From: a virus
Virus record (IMG/VR): IMGVR_UViG_3300030119_000996
Coordinates: 1 to 39,901 of that record
DNA: 39,901 nucleotides
Direction: 5' to 3' (one strand)
This document shows positions 22,086-30,998 of the stretch, piece by piece. Positions within the stretch are counted from its first letter, which is position 1; every line of letters begins with the position of its first letter. The translations under genes were made by a program, and so were the position numbers. The notes under the pieces were generated by a model. That model saw nothing but the letters and a program-made list of their open reading frames with translations. It was not told the DNA's origin and did not search any database.

Positions 22086-24359
22086 TCACAGAAGTATCCA
22101 ACCCTTTCGCGGTTTGGTACTGCCTTCAATGGTTTGAAACAGGATGCGTTTCTGCTTGGTCAGCGCTTCGATGATGTTGTCATAGGTGCTGGGACTGGTG
22201 GCCATATGTCGACGCAGACGCCAGTCGGGCATGGGATACCAATCCTCTTTGCCAGAGTGTTTGCTACGGATGAGGTAGCGCAATGCCTTCTTGCACTCGG
22301 CATCAAAATCGTTGGTACTGACATATTGATTGGCCATGTAGAGCATGCGCTGGATCTGATGCTCGACGAACGCGCTGGCCCAGCGTACGGCATCGACACT
22401 GATTTCCGGTTGGGTGTGGTTTTCACTGCATGCGTAGAGCAGCGCCAGCTTGCGGGCGTTTTCATTGGCACGGCCCCACACCGTCATCGCCACTTCGTCT
22501 TTGCGATCCTCAGCCTGGGCGTATTCACGATCAGCGCTTTGCCGGAAGTCATTGATGATTGTTTTGGCCTGGTCGCTGTAGGGCACAATGACGGGCACCG
22601 GGTAAAAACCGAGGAGGTTGCCACGATGTTCGCCTGGCTGGTAATTGCCCCACCAGCGCGCGGTTTCCACCAGGCGGTCGGGCATGCTGTCGACGAGCCC
22701 GGGTTCCTGACCTGCTGAACGTTTACCCGTATCCACGATGACCATGCGGGCGAAGAAGCCATTGGTGAGCATGCGTTCGGACATGGCCTCGTAATAGTGC
22801 GTGGGTGTCGCGGTGCCGAAAACGGTGAGATGTGGTTGATGGATGACACCGGGGATGCGCGGCTTGCCGGCCTTGGATCGCATGGAATACATCATGCTGG
22901 CTGAGGAGAACAGTTCCAGCAGCACGGTCATGATCGATTCATTGCGCGCGTCCTTGGCTTTGCTGACGGCCTGGAGAATGCCGTCGATCTCATCGGTTTG
23001 ATACATCGTGCAAGGCTGAGTAGCCAGTTGATCTTCGATGCCTTCACCGGATGCAAACTTGCGGCAAAGCGAATCGGCCATGTTGGCCGCGATGGCCAGG
23101 TGGGCGTTGATCTGGCGCGGGTAGTTCTTGCCGGCAGAGGATGAACCCAAGGCGAGCAGATAAATGTTGGTGCGCAGGTCGCCGGCTTCCCGCACCTTAC
23201 GCCCGCAGAGATAGGATTGCATGGCCAGAGCGCCACAGAATGCCATGCCCAGGGACGGGTACGGCGCATTGGCCATGCAGAAGTCGATCACCTCACCGAT
23301 GAACCCGGGAATGTAGAGCAGGTTTTCAGGGAGCGGCCCCGGATCGGGTACGGTTAATGTGGCATCATCCTGTTCATCACCAGCCAGGATGCCCGATAGG
23401 TCCACATCGGAATTGTCCTGATCATTGAGATCATTACCGAACCCGTTCTTGGCCAACGTCTTGGTCGCTGCGGTAAAGTCACCACCGTGTTCCAGCAGTG
23501 CATACACAGCAAACGGCGAGTAACCACGATTGGGCTCAAACGGGTCGGCGTTGGATGAGAAAACATAAAACACGCGATCCTTGAGCGTGGCCGACCAGCC
23601 GGTGTCTTTGCCTGGGCGACGCCAGTATTCGTTTTCACCGGGCGCGGCCAGCGTCCAGCCGTGTGTGCGTAGCAGGTCCTGCACTTCACCGCGTTTGTTG
23701 AAATCGTCACCCGGTCTGTAAGCATTGTCGGTCGCACAATGGCCATTGTCCGCAGACATCTGGCACCTGTGCGAATGGTGGGCCGATGTACTCGCACCAT
23801 CGACCACCGGTGGGCAGTATTCATTGAGTTCCCAGGCCGTTTGCAACAACGTGTCACGCTGTGCTTCAGTGAGGACGGGCAGGTGTCCCAAGTCGCTCTG
23901 CATCAGCTCATAGCCCGGTGTGGGTGAACAGAGGAATAGTCCACCTTCACCACGGGTTTCGATAAGCGTCAAGATTTTGTCGTCGGCTTTGCGCTGGGCC
24001 AGTTTGATGTTGCCGCAGACGGGCACATCGCAACGATAGATCACATGCATGCCACCGGAAGGTGTCGATTCGATCACCAGATGGTCACGTAGATCAGCGG
24101 GAATACGATCCATCCAAGCAGGGAACAATTCACCGCCACCATCGAAGTCGATGATCTCCAGATTGCCGGAGACTTGGCCGCAGATGATGCACACGGCATC
24201 GCCCCATGGCCATGAGTTGAGTTCAGCAGGCAGTGGTAACCGCTGCTGATATTGTTTCCACTTGCCAATGGCCGGACGTTTTTCCGTGCGAATCGCTGGC
24301 AGGACAGACAAGCCGACATCCAAGTAGTTTTGAGCGGTATTCATGATTGGTTCATTCAT
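22086..24359 (-). CDS. PrimPol primase-DUF3987 helicase fusion
   Basis: A 757-residue replication protein. The N-terminal bifunctional primase/polymerase domain shows Ile-Asp-Phe-Asp-Gly-Gly (70-75) with catalytic Asp residues and Glu-Ser-Thr-Pro-Ser-Gly-Gly-Met-His (97-105). A middle region with Lys-Gly-Arg-like spacing leads to a DUF3987-type helicase/ATPase domain with Walker A Gly-Ser-Ser-Ser-Ala-Gly-Lys-Asn-Tyr (405-413) and a following Tyr-Gln-Thr-Asp-Glu-Ile-Asp-Gly Walker-B-like segment. It would prime and unwind at the phage origin, which lies just past its stop codon. The ATG at 24359 overlaps the stop of the upstream gene; a second ATG five codons on is possible. Confidence 0.88.
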   Translation of the reverse strand: MNEPIMNTAQNYLDVGLSVLPAIRTEKRPAIGKWKQYQQRLPLPAELNSWPWGDAVCIICGQVSGNLEIIDFDGGGELFPAWMDRIPADLRDHLVIESTPSGGMHVIYRCDVPVCGNIKLAQRKADDKILTLIETRGEGGLFLCSPTPGYELMQSDLGHLPVLTEAQRDTLLQTAWELNEYCPPVVDGASTSAHHSHRCQMSADNGHCATDNAYRPGDDFNKRGEVQDLLRTHGWTLAAPGENEYWRRPGKDTGWSATLKDRVFYVFSSNADPFEPNRGYSPFAVYALLEHGGDFTAATKTLAKNGFGNDLNDQDNSDVDLSGILAGDEQDDATLTVPDPGPLPENLLYIPGFIGEVIDFCMANAPYPSLGMAFCGALAMQSYLCGRKVREAGDLRTNIYLLALGSSSAGKNYPRQINAHLAIAANMADSLCRKFASGEGIEDQLATQPCTMYQTDEIDGILQAVSKAKDARNESIMTVLLELFSSASMMYSMRSKAGKPRIPGVIHQPHLTVFGTATPTHYYEAMSERMLTNGFFARMVIVDTGKRSAGQEPGLVDSMPDRLVETARWWGNYQPGEHRGNLLGFYPVPVIVPYSDQAKTIINDFRQSADREYAQAEDRKDEVAMTVWGRANENARKLALLYACSENHTQPEISVDAVRWASAFVEHQIQRMLYMANQYVSTNDFDAECKKALRYLIRSKHSGKEDWYPMPDWRLRRHMATSPSTYDNIIEALTKQKRILFQTIEGSTKPRKGWILL

Positions 24360-24766
24360 CAGTTGCACAGGATTTCCTTTGTTTGATTCATGGCCGAGTT
24401 GGCTAAGGCCCAGTCTTTCCACGCGGCAATCTCCCGCCGCAACACATTGATATCTGCCAGCTCGGGCGGCGATATCTTTCCCTTCCATACAGTCCGGAAG
24501 CTGTCGACCGCCATCCGTTCCGCATCACCTTCAACGACAAACACGGTCGCCGGGCAGAGTAAAGTCAGTCGTTCAAACAAAAGTTCCTGACCTTTGCAGA
24601 TGCGTTGATGCTCTTTCCATTCGAGGAACAGGAGATTGCCACTGATTTCCGTCACGGCATCAATGTCGCTGAAGGCGATCCGACCGGGCAGACAATCGGC
24701 AAACATTTCGATCTTGGGACGTTTCTTGAGATTGAAGCAGCCCTGCCGATTACAGTTCCAGAGCAT
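24359..24766 (-). CDS. small nuclease-like protein (EWK motif)
   Basis: A 135-residue protein. The section Gly-Arg-Ile-Ala-Phe-Ser-Asp-Ile-Asp-Ala-Val-Thr-Glu-Ile (29-42) followed by Leu-Phe-Leu-Glu-Trp-Lys-Glu (47-53) and Gly-Gln-Glu (59-61) matches the D...(D/E)XK...Q arrangement of small PD-(D/E)XK nucleases such as VRR-NUC or resolvase relatives; the Asp34/Asp36, Glu49 and Lys51 would be the metal-binding and catalytic residues. Located between an N6-adenine methyltransferase and the primase, so a role in recombination or processing of replication forks is plausible. The exact family is not settled. Start chosen as the first ATG after the upstream stop. Confidence 0.65.
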   Translation of the reverse strand: MLWNCNRQGCFNLKKRPKIEMFADCLPGRIAFSDIDAVTEISGNLLFLEWKEHQRICKGQELLFERLTLLCPATVFVVEGDAERMAVDSFRTVWKGKISPPELADINVLRREIAAWKDWALANSAMNQTKEILCN

Positions 24767-24779
24767 GGGGTTGTACCCG

Positions 24780-25925
24780 TTACTTGGCGGCATAGAACAC
24801 ATCCCCCAAGTCTTCGAACGCCTTGGTAAATCCATCGATGTTGTCACCGATGTACAACACCGCCTGTCCCTGCAACGGAGCGGAGGTTTTGTCCGGATGC
24901 CAGAAACGCACGCGCCCAACGGGAAAGCACACAGCCGATGCGACGGACAACAGTGCATGGAACCACTTGGTCTCTGTCGCGTTGTTCACCAGGACGATAG
25001 CCTGCGTGACATTGCCAGCCTCGTACTCTTGGACAAGTTTTTCGCAGAACTGCTGGATCAACGGTTGGGCATACGGCGGGTTCATGAACACACGGCCATG
25101 CCAGTTCTGTTGCAAACCGTTATCGTCAGCAGTAAAGATTCGCGTTGCACCGACGACCTTGTTGGCCGCGACGCTGGATGCCGGATCGAGATCGATCCCA
25201 CCCATGACATCTGTCGCACGCTCGATGTACTGCGCCGGGGTGTACCATTCATTGTCGCCCGTGTTGTTGGCCACATGAGGCTTGGTCACCGACTCGCGTG
25301 CCTGCTGAATTTCCGATGGTGTTGGATTTTCAGGCAGGGAACGTGCGGCCTGTACCACTTCCTGACGTGCGGGTTTGATTTGGCCACTAACGATTTCACG
25401 ATTGAGATCAAGACGATCAACGGCATCCGCGAATTGACCATCACGTTCAATGGTGCAGTGACTTACACGATGCTCTTTGGCCAGGCGTTCCGAAGTTTTC
25501 AAATCCTCATTTTGAGGATTTGAAAATTCACCACGTCGATTACCACCACACGAACTCTTTAAACGGTTGTATCGTCGTCCGCGTAATAGACTCATCTGCT
25601 CAGGTGATAAATTGCGTCTGCCCAATTGATGGGTGTCGATCCAGTCGGCAGCAGCCGCACGATCCGGCAAACTGACAGGATGCAATTCGTAATCAATGCT
25701 GTACCGATCACAGATGGCTTTGCGGTTGTGACCATCAAGCAGAATGCATTGCTCAGCCCATACAATCAGCGGATCGATGCAGCCGTCGCGCAAGAGATTC
25801 TCTTCCAGGCCGGACAGTTCCTCATCCGTGAGTGGTGGAATCAGACTCTGGAATTCATCATCGATAACAACGCTCAGCGATGCATCGAGGATTGCAGGAT
25901 TGTTTTCAACATTGGTTGTATTCAT
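24780..25925 (-). CDS. dam: ParB domain-phage N6-adenine methyltransferase fusion
   Basis: A 381-residue fusion. The N-terminal ParB-like domain has Leu-Asp-Gly-His-Asn-Arg (63-68) and is followed by a helix-turn-helix (about 143-168, Ser-Glu-Arg-Leu-Ala-Lys-Glu-His-Arg-Val-Ser). The C-terminal part is a phage DNA adenine methyltransferase of the DNA_N6AMt type: Glu-Trp-Tyr-Thr-Pro (226-230), Asp-Leu-Asp-Pro-Ala-Ser (245-250), catalytic Asn-Pro-Pro-Tyr (282-285). A perfect 31-bp palindrome lies in frame just before the HTH. Start at 25925 has an AAAGG ribosome site; a TTG at 25940 is less likely. Methylation of phage DNA could counter host restriction or mark origin DNA. Confidence 0.88.
   Translation of the reverse strand: MNTTNVENNPAILDASLSVVIDDEFQSLIPPLTDEELSGLEENLLRDGCIDPLIVWAEQCILLDGHNRKAICDRYSIDYELHPVSLPDRAAAADWIDTHQLGRRNLSPEQMSLLRGRRYNRLKSSCGGNRRGEFSNPQNEDLKTSERLAKEHRVSHCTIERDGQFADAVDRLDLNREIVSGQIKPARQEVVQAARSLPENPTPSEIQQARESVTKPHVANNTGDNEWYTPAQYIERATDVMGGIDLDPASSVAANKVVGATRIFTADDNGLQQNWHGRVFMNPPYAQPLIQQFCEKLVQEYEAGNVTQAIVLVNNATETKWFHALLSVASAVCFPVGRVRFWHPDKTSAPLQGQAVLYIGDNIDGFTKAFEDLGDVFYAAK
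25496..25526. repeat. perfect 31-bp palindrome inside the ParB-methyltransferase gene
   Basis: Arms TTTTCAAATCCTCA (25496-25509) and its exact complement (25513-25526) flank a TTT. It encodes part of a polar loop (Phe-Ser-Asn-Pro-Gln-Asn-Glu-Asp-Leu-Lys) between the ParB-like domain and the HTH, a position that can accept inserts. The mRNA would form a 14-bp hairpin with a three-base loop. Confidence 0.85.
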
Positions 25926-25936
25926 AAGGTTGCCTT

Positions 25937-27688
25937 TCAAAAAGGAATGTCATCGTCATCGGGCCATTGAGTCCATGGTTGATCAGGCGACACCGCGCTT
26001 GTGTTGGCCACCAGTTCTCGTTCATCGCTGCCATCAATGCGTGGTGGAATGGACCCCAATTCGTAATTGGTAATGCGGTCGAATTTTTCGCCGGTGACGG
26101 ATCGCACGGTGATGGACAACGGTTGGGCCAAGACACCGTTTTCTGCCAACTCGACTGCGTGCTCCACGGTGTTGGGCATTGGTTCATTGGATCGGGCCTG
26201 CCACCATGTATGGGCTTTCTGCCAGGCGTAGCTGCCTTTGGGATGCGCGACGCAGATCCATTCACTGTGGTATTCGTTGAACCCGCAACGGTAATCGACA
26301 CGCAAGGTTTTGGGATGTTCAGGTGGTGCGCCGCGTTTGGTGTGGATGCTGTAATACACTGAGCTGACGTCGTAATCCGTCTCGGTGACTTCACCAGACA
26401 ACACACCTGCCGTCGAAGCACTGCCGTCATGTTTTTCCCGCTCAGGTGGTGGAAACTCATGGCCACAATCCGGGCACACGCTGTACGACGCATGGATCAA
26501 TGCCTGGCAATTGGGACATTCTTTGGCAGGCGCTTCACCACCACGGCCATCGGCTTTATCCTTAATCTGTAAGGCATCGACCGGACCATGCCGTAAGATG
26601 TTGCCACCAAAATCCAGCACCAGGCAGTTGGTTTTGGCCGGATGCAGTCGGAAGCCACGACCCAGCATTTGATAGTAGAGGCCGGGTGAGTTGGTTGGTC
26701 GCAGCAGTGCGACGCAATCAATGTTGGGGGCGTCGAACCCTGTCGTCAGCACATTGACGTTGACCAGGTATTTGAGGTCGCCATCCTTGAACCGCCTGAG
26801 GATGTCATCGCGAAAGATGCCTGAACTATCACCACAGACGAATCCACAGTCGTAGCCCATGTCACCAAGGACACGCTGCACATGTTGGGCATGCTGTACA
26901 CTGGCAGCAAAGATCAATACCGAATTGCGGTCGTGCGTCTGCTCGACGATTTCCCGGCATGCTGAATGAACAAGACCGTCATCGTCCATCAATGCTTCGA
27001 CTTCACCGGCAATGAATTCGCCAGCACGGACATGCAGACCGGACGTATCCGCCTTGCGCCGACCAGCCTTGGTTTTGAGCGGACATAGATAGCCTTGGGC
27101 GATCAGTTCACGAATGCCAACCTCATAGCAGACGTGGTTGAGGAGATTGTCAGGGCCACAAATGGTTCCGCTGGTCATGCGGTACGGTGTCGCCGTCAAG
27201 CCGATGAGTCTGATATTGGGATTGACGATCCGTGCATCCTTGATGAATTGCTGATACATGCCTTCGCCATTGGGCGGGAGCATATGAGCTTCATCAATCA
27301 GCACCAGATCAAAACGATCCAATTCCGCTGCCTTGCGGTAGACACTTTGTATGCCTGCCACAATGATCGCATGGTCTGTGTCGCGGCTTTTCAACCCCGC
27401 TGAGTAACATCCAATTTGATGCCACAGATCGGGTGCCATAACATGCAATTTATCGATGGCCTGCTCCAACAACTCCTTGACATGGGCAAGGATCAGAACA
27501 CGACCATCCCACTTCTGCACAGCGTCTCGGCAGATGGTAGCCATCACCGGGGTCTTCCCCGATGCCGTTGGCAGCACAATACAAGGATTATCATCCCGAC
27601 TGCGCAAATGCTTATACACAGCGTCCACCGCCTCAGCCTGGTACGGGCGTAAGGTGATCACAGGTTGTTGGGCGCAAGCCTGTATCAA
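25937..27688 (-). CDS. SF2 DEAH-box helicase with zinc ribbon
   Basis: A 583-residue helicase of the type III restriction/RecG-like SF2 group. Motifs: Leu-Arg-Pro-Tyr-Gln (13-17), Walker A Pro-Thr-Ala-Ser-Gly-Lys-Thr (40-46), Asp-Glu-Ala-His (132-135), Thr-Ala-Thr-Pro-Tyr-Arg (165-170), then in the second RecA domain Thr-Thr-Gly-Phe-Asp-Ala-Pro and Gln-Met-Leu-Gly-Arg-Gly-Phe-Arg. Near residues 388-412 lies a zinc ribbon Cys-Pro-Asn-Cys ... Cys-Pro-Asp-Cys-Gly-His-Glu-Phe. Likely remodels replication or recombination intermediates of the phage. The start is TTG at 27688, overlapping the upstream stop, with GAGG seven bases before it. Confidence 0.9.
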   Translation of the reverse strand: MIQACAQQPVITLRPYQAEAVDAVYKHLRSRDDNPCIVLPTASGKTPVMATICRDAVQKWDGRVLILAHVKELLEQAIDKLHVMAPDLWHQIGCYSAGLKSRDTDHAIIVAGIQSVYRKAAELDRFDLVLIDEAHMLPPNGEGMYQQFIKDARIVNPNIRLIGLTATPYRMTSGTICGPDNLLNHVCYEVGIRELIAQGYLCPLKTKAGRRKADTSGLHVRAGEFIAGEVEALMDDDGLVHSACREIVEQTHDRNSVLIFAASVQHAQHVQRVLGDMGYDCGFVCGDSSGIFRDDILRRFKDGDLKYLVNVNVLTTGFDAPNIDCVALLRPTNSPGLYYQMLGRGFRLHPAKTNCLVLDFGGNILRHGPVDALQIKDKADGRGGEAPAKECPNCQALIHASYSVCPDCGHEFPPPEREKHDGSASTAGVLSGEVTETDYDVSSVYYSIHTKRGAPPEHPKTLRVDYRCGFNEYHSEWICVAHPKGSYAWQKAHTWWQARSNEPMPNTVEHAVELAENGVLAQPLSITVRSVTGEKFDRITNYELGSIPPRIDGSDERELVANTSAVSPDQPWTQWPDDDDIPF

Positions 27689-28521
27689 TCGACCACCTCC
27701 TCAGGCAGCATGAAGTGTTCAGCCCGGACGGGACGCAAGATCGAGCGGGTCTCACCGTGGAGCCAGTGCAGGAGGACACATTCGATCTTGCCGTAAAACT
27801 CCTTCTGGATCGTTCGGTTGCGCAAGCTGCCTGTTGCCATCAACTGGTCACGCAGTTTGATAATGATGGTGTCGTCTGTGTTTTCGATCATGCCTGTGGA
27901 CAGGACCCGGCAGAATTGGGCCAGTTGATCGTGATCCACCGAATACCAGGCCCGCGCGATCACGGCACGTGTGGTCGCCGTACTCACACCCCGGACGGTT
28001 CCAACGACCGGCAGATTTTCAATGGCAAACGCAATGGCATCGTGATGGGTTCGCAGAGCCAGGGAGGTTTCTGCCGGAGACAAACTCGGTGAATTGACAA
28101 ACCCGCCGAGCATACTGCGCAAAGTTGCCAGATGTTGATGTGTCACTTCACCGTTTTTCCCGGCAATATTGAGGATATCCGCCATCGAGCGCGTCTTGCC
28201 ACAATCGATGGTCATTAACACCTCCGGGGCAACGTTGCGCCAGACATACATTTCCACAGTCACACCAGCCATGGTGATGGCCCACAAGCGGTGCTGGCCA
28301 TCGAGCAAAATACCGTTGGAATCAAAGGCAATACCAGCATGCGTCAATCGCCACTTGCCCTCGGACATGTCGCGGGCCAGGCGATGGACATGTTGGTCGG
28401 ATACCTTACGGTTGTTGGTGTTGGAAATTTCGAGCCAGCGTAGTGCCATCTCCGGCCTAATGCTGACACATTCAACAGTGGGGACGTTGTTGGCAAATTG
28501 GGTTTGTTGGGTTGCTGTCAT
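27685..28521 (-). CDS. ParB/DGQHR-like protein, unknown function
   Basis: A 278-residue protein with Leu-Leu-Asp-Gly-Gln-His-Arg-Leu-Trp-Ala (72-81), the signature of the ParB/sulfiredoxin fold (DGQHR-type), and a following Thr-Ile-Asp-Cys-Gly-Lys-Thr-Arg (about 108-115). The C-terminal two thirds are helical without known motifs. Homologues occur in phage replication regions, where they may bind nucleotides or cleave DNA, but no activity is established that I can name. Stop/start overlaps with both neighbours (ATGA) place it in one operon with the other ParB-like gene and the helicase. Confidence 0.7.
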   Translation of the reverse strand: MTATQQTQFANNVPTVECVSIRPEMALRWLEISNTNNRKVSDQHVHRLARDMSEGKWRLTHAGIAFDSNGILLDGQHRLWAITMAGVTVEMYVWRNVAPEVLMTIDCGKTRSMADILNIAGKNGEVTHQHLATLRSMLGGFVNSPSLSPAETSLALRTHHDAIAFAIENLPVVGTVRGVSTATTRAVIARAWYSVDHDQLAQFCRVLSTGMIENTDDTIIIKLRDQLMATGSLRNRTIQKEFYGKIECVLLHWLHGETRSILRPVRAEHFMLPEEVVD

Positions 28522-29249
28522 GCAGCACCTTCTTTCTGTTCCTGGAGATATTGATTCAGAGATTCGATTAATTGCTGGGCATAGTCCGTGCCCATGGCCG
28601 ACACGATGGCGCGAGCGCCAAAGGCCGGATCGTGCGGAAGATTCAGATTGGTTTGAGCCAGCGCGGGGCGTGACTGACGGATGGGATTGTGTGATTTGGA
28701 ACGATGGGCGGTGGACTTACGACTGTTTTTCTGCTTGTGCGTTTTACCGCCGCGTTTGTACTTGACGGTCTTGGGCTTGGAATCTATCTGCGGAATTTCC
28801 GCAGATAGACTTTTGCGAGTTGCGCCAACGGTCTTATCGCTCAGACCACATTGTTTGGCAATTTCACGATTGGACCACTGCGACCACTCCTCGTCTTCAA
28901 GCATGATCAATACGGATTTTCGTTTATCCGCACTTGTCCGACGCAAGCCATGTTTGGCATTGGCACCCACCGAATACAGAATCGCATCGCGTTGCGTGCC
29001 CTGGCGGATGTCGGCAAAGACATATTCGCAATCGATCTTTTTGTTGGCCCAATAGCGGTGGAAACCATCAGCCAGCCAATAGTTTGCTCCGTCAAAAAAC
29101 ACCGTCACAGGCGGCAAATTAAATCCCGAACCGTAGAGTTCGGCATAGTCGGCCACCACCTGCTCGTCGATGGCGACACGCGGTTGCGTGCCGCCATCGA
29201 TGCGAATCTGGTTGAGTTGGAGAGTCTGGGTTTGAATTTCAGTTGTCAT
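28518..29249 (-). CDS. ParB-like protein with HTH
   Basis: A 243-residue protein: ParB-like N-terminal domain with Leu-Ala-Asp-Gly-Phe-His-Arg (59-65), then a helix-turn-helix (about 124-147; Trp-Ser-Asn-Arg-Glu-Ile-Ala-Lys-Gln-Cys-Gly-Leu-Ser-Asp-Lys-Thr-Val), a Lys/Ser-rich basic linker and a C-terminal helix ending Gln-Tyr-Leu-Gln-Glu-Gln. The set suggests a sequence-specific DNA-binding protein acting in replication or partition of the phage genome. A perfect 25-bp palindrome lies in frame right after the HTH. The ATG at 29249 overlaps the RusA gene end by 11 bp; upstream codons to 29342 are inside RusA and are not needed. Confidence 0.78.
   Translation of the reverse strand: MTTEIQTQTLQLNQIRIDGGTQPRVAIDEQVVADYAELYGSGFNLPPVTVFFDGANYWLADGFHRYWANKKIDCEYVFADIRQGTQRDAILYSVGANAKHGLRRTSADKRKSVLIMLEDEEWSQWSNREIAKQCGLSDKTVGATRKSLSAEIPQIDSKPKTVKYKRGGKTHKQKNSRKSTAHRSKSHNPIRQSRPALAQTNLNLPHDPAFGARAIVSAMGTDYAQQLIESLNQYLQEQKEGAA
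28784..28808. repeat. perfect 25-bp palindrome inside the ParB-like gene
   Basis: Arms CTATCTGCGGAA and TTCCGCAGATAG meet around a single T. It codes for residues just after the HTH (Leu-Ser-Ala-Glu-Ile-Pro-Gln-Ile-Asp). It could be a binding site for the encoded protein, an mRNA hairpin, or an inserted palindromic unit. Confidence 0.85.
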
Positions 29250-29652
29250 TGAAACGTTCGCTTTCAAGGCTGGGCATCGGGCTGCCACATAACGGGCAAC
29301 GATGAAGTGGGTACTCTTGGATTCGCACGACCAGTTGGCCACCGGGGATGGGCAATTTGCGTTGCGAAATCAGCAAATCGATCTGCGAATCATCCAGGTA
29401 AATTCCGGCATGTTGCATCGAGTCCAGAGCAGCTTTCTGAATGTTGTCCAGATCGCGCCGCCGCCGATCCGGTGGGAACGCATCCATCGCCAGGGCAAGG
29501 CGACCGTCCCGCGGGGGTTGGCCACCGAAGCCCTGGCACTGCGTCACTACCTGCTGGCGATACGCCCGACCTTCACGACTGATGAGCGTTCGCCCCCGGA
29601 AGTGTCGCCAGTAGTGATTGATCGAAGGTGGGTATGGCAAGACTAATTCCAT
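29239..29652 (-). CDS. rusA: RusA-type Holliday junction resolvase
   Basis: A 137-residue protein with the RusA pattern: Pro-Tyr-Pro-Pro-Ser-Ile-Asn-His-Tyr-Trp-Arg (6-16), Pro-Pro-Asp-Arg-Arg-Arg-Arg-Asp-Leu-Asp-Asn (60-70) with the catalytic Asp residues, and Asp-Asp-Ser-Gln-Ile (87-91). RusA dimers cut four-way junctions formed by recombination. The C-terminus adds a Cys-Pro-Leu-Cys-Gly element, not part of the usual fold. In the same operon as the RecE-like nuclease and Sak4-like ATPase, so it completes a recombination set. An exact dispersed 11-mer lies near the start (29593-29603). Confidence 0.88.
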   Translation of the reverse strand: MELVLPYPPSINHYWRHFRGRTLISREGRAYRQQVVTQCQGFGGQPPRDGRLALAMDAFPPDRRRRDLDNIQKAALDSMQHAGIYLDDSQIDLLISQRKLPIPGGQLVVRIQEYPLHRCPLCGSPMPSLESERFNDN

Positions 29653-29663
29653 GCGACACCTCC

Positions 29664-30143
29664 TTAGCGTTTCCAGGGCGGCGTGTTGCCGGTAGCCGCC
29701 TGGGATTGGGCAGTGGACGCGTCGCTTGAACTGCTGACAGTCTGCTTGGCCTTCGGTTCGTAACCTTTAACCTCGTTGCTCAAATCACCTGTATCAGGCC
29801 GTTTTTTGAGCTTGACGCTGATCACCAACGGCAGGTTGTGCAGATCAACACTGTCGCGCGGTTGCATGACATTGACTGCACGACAGATGGCTGACAGGTC
29901 GCCTTGTGCGATTTTCACGGCAGTGGCATTGGGGTTTTCCAGGTTCAAGCGTGACCAGAGTTGCCTGCCTTTGTAGTCACCTTCCAGAATGCTGAAGGTG
30001 AGTTCGAGATAGCTGCCGTTCCCGGATTTTGTGGGCTTGGTTTCCGACGCGGTGATCGCTGCCAGGTACTTGCCTGCCGGGATTGGCTCGAATGAGCTGT
30101 TGGGTTCGACTTCATTTGCGTTAAAGCCATTGAGATTAGCCAT
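29664..30143 (-). CDS. DUF669 protein (probable ssDNA-binding partner)
   Basis: A 159-residue protein beginning Met-Ala-Asn-Leu-Asn-Gly-Phe-Asn, followed by Pro-Ile-Pro-Ala-Gly-Lys-Tyr-Leu and the DUF669 core Ser-Tyr-Leu-Glu-Leu-Thr-Phe ... Lys-Gly-Arg-Gln-Leu-Trp-Ser-Arg-Leu-Asn-Leu. The C-terminus is a low-complexity Ser/Ala/Gln tail ending Pro-Pro-Trp-Lys-Arg, similar in style to the tails of single-strand binding proteins. DUF669 genes usually accompany a phage RecA-like or Sak annealer, as here, where they are thought to be OB-fold binding partners. Start at 30143 has a GGAGGA ribosome site. Confidence 0.82.
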   Translation of the reverse strand: MANLNGFNANEVEPNSSFEPIPAGKYLAAITASETKPTKSGNGSYLELTFSILEGDYKGRQLWSRLNLENPNATAVKIAQGDLSAICRAVNVMQPRDSVDLHNLPLVISVKLKKRPDTGDLSNEVKGYEPKAKQTVSSSSDASTAQSQAATGNTPPWKR

Positions 30144-30200
30144 GGGATAGTCCTCCATTGATTGGAAAATGGTTTGATCGTTGAATAGGTGAGAGTGGGG

Positions 30201-30998
30201 TTAATGCTTGTGTTTGGCCGTTTGGTTCGACGTGGGTGTATCGGCCTGCGTCATCGCTTCCATCAGGGCATACCATGACAGTGGTAATTCCGCTGGCAAA
30301 CCGAAGCGATTCTTGGCCACGCAGGCTGGACTGCCCACGCAGCGGAGAATACGTTCACCACCATCCTTGCCCAGACCGGAGGCAAGCGTGCGTGTGCGAT
30401 TAAAGCCAGTGTCTTCCGTTCGCGTGATCACCTTGCGTGTGGCAAACAACACGGCGTCAGCCCATTCGGTAATCACTGCATTGGCATGTTTGTGCAATCG
30501 CGGGGAAAACCGATCATACGCACCGACTTCCGGATCGGAGAAGGTTTCCACCTTGGCATGGGCCAAGCAGATCACACACATGCTGCGATCCTTACGCAGC
30601 ACATCCAGGCCGGAGAGGATGGTTCGCCAATGCGTCAGGGCATGTGTGTAGCCTCGGGCATAACCGCCGTCGACCTTTTCGATACTGCTGACACCATACT
30701 CGCGGCAAAGACGATCCCAGACAAGGCGTTCGAGCCAGTCCAAAGAGTCGATGACAACTGTCTGGTATTCATGCTTCTCGTTGATCAAAGCATCGATGGA
30801 TTTGATCACATCATCGAACTTGGTGGCCAAGGGGAAGCTGGCACAATCGATCTGGTCCAAGCCTTCTTCCGTGGGAATGAATACCGCATTGGGTGCTTGC
30901 GATGCGGTGGTGGATTTACCGATTCCTTCGATACCGTAAAGCACCATGCGGGGCGGTTGTTGCTTGGGACCTTGATGAATCTGCTGGATTAATGACAT
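30201..30998 (-). CDS. Sak4/RecA-like phage ATPase
   Basis: A 265-residue ATPase with Walker A Gly-Ile-Glu-Gly-Ile-Gly-Lys-Ser-Thr (22-30), an acidic Pro-Thr-Glu-Glu-Gly (42-46) and Walker B Val-Val-Ile-Asp-Ser-Leu-Asp-Trp-Leu (81-89). The size and motif spacing match the AAA_24/Sak4 group of phage single-strand annealing proteins related to RecA/RadA. It would pair the single strands made by the upstream nuclease. The gene overlaps the upstream winged-helix gene by ten bases and is followed by the DUF669 gene. Confidence 0.85.
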   Translation of the reverse strand: MSLIQQIHQGPKQQPPRMVLYGIEGIGKSTTASQAPNAVFIPTEEGLDQIDCASFPLATKFDDVIKSIDALINEKHEYQTVVIDSLDWLERLVWDRLCREYGVSSIEKVDGGYARGYTHALTHWRTILSGLDVLRKDRSMCVICLAHAKVETFSDPEVGAYDRFSPRLHKHANAVITEWADAVLFATRKVITRTEDTGFNRTRTLASGLGKDGGERILRCVGSPACVAKNRFGLPAELPLSWYALMEAMTQADTPTSNQTAKHKH

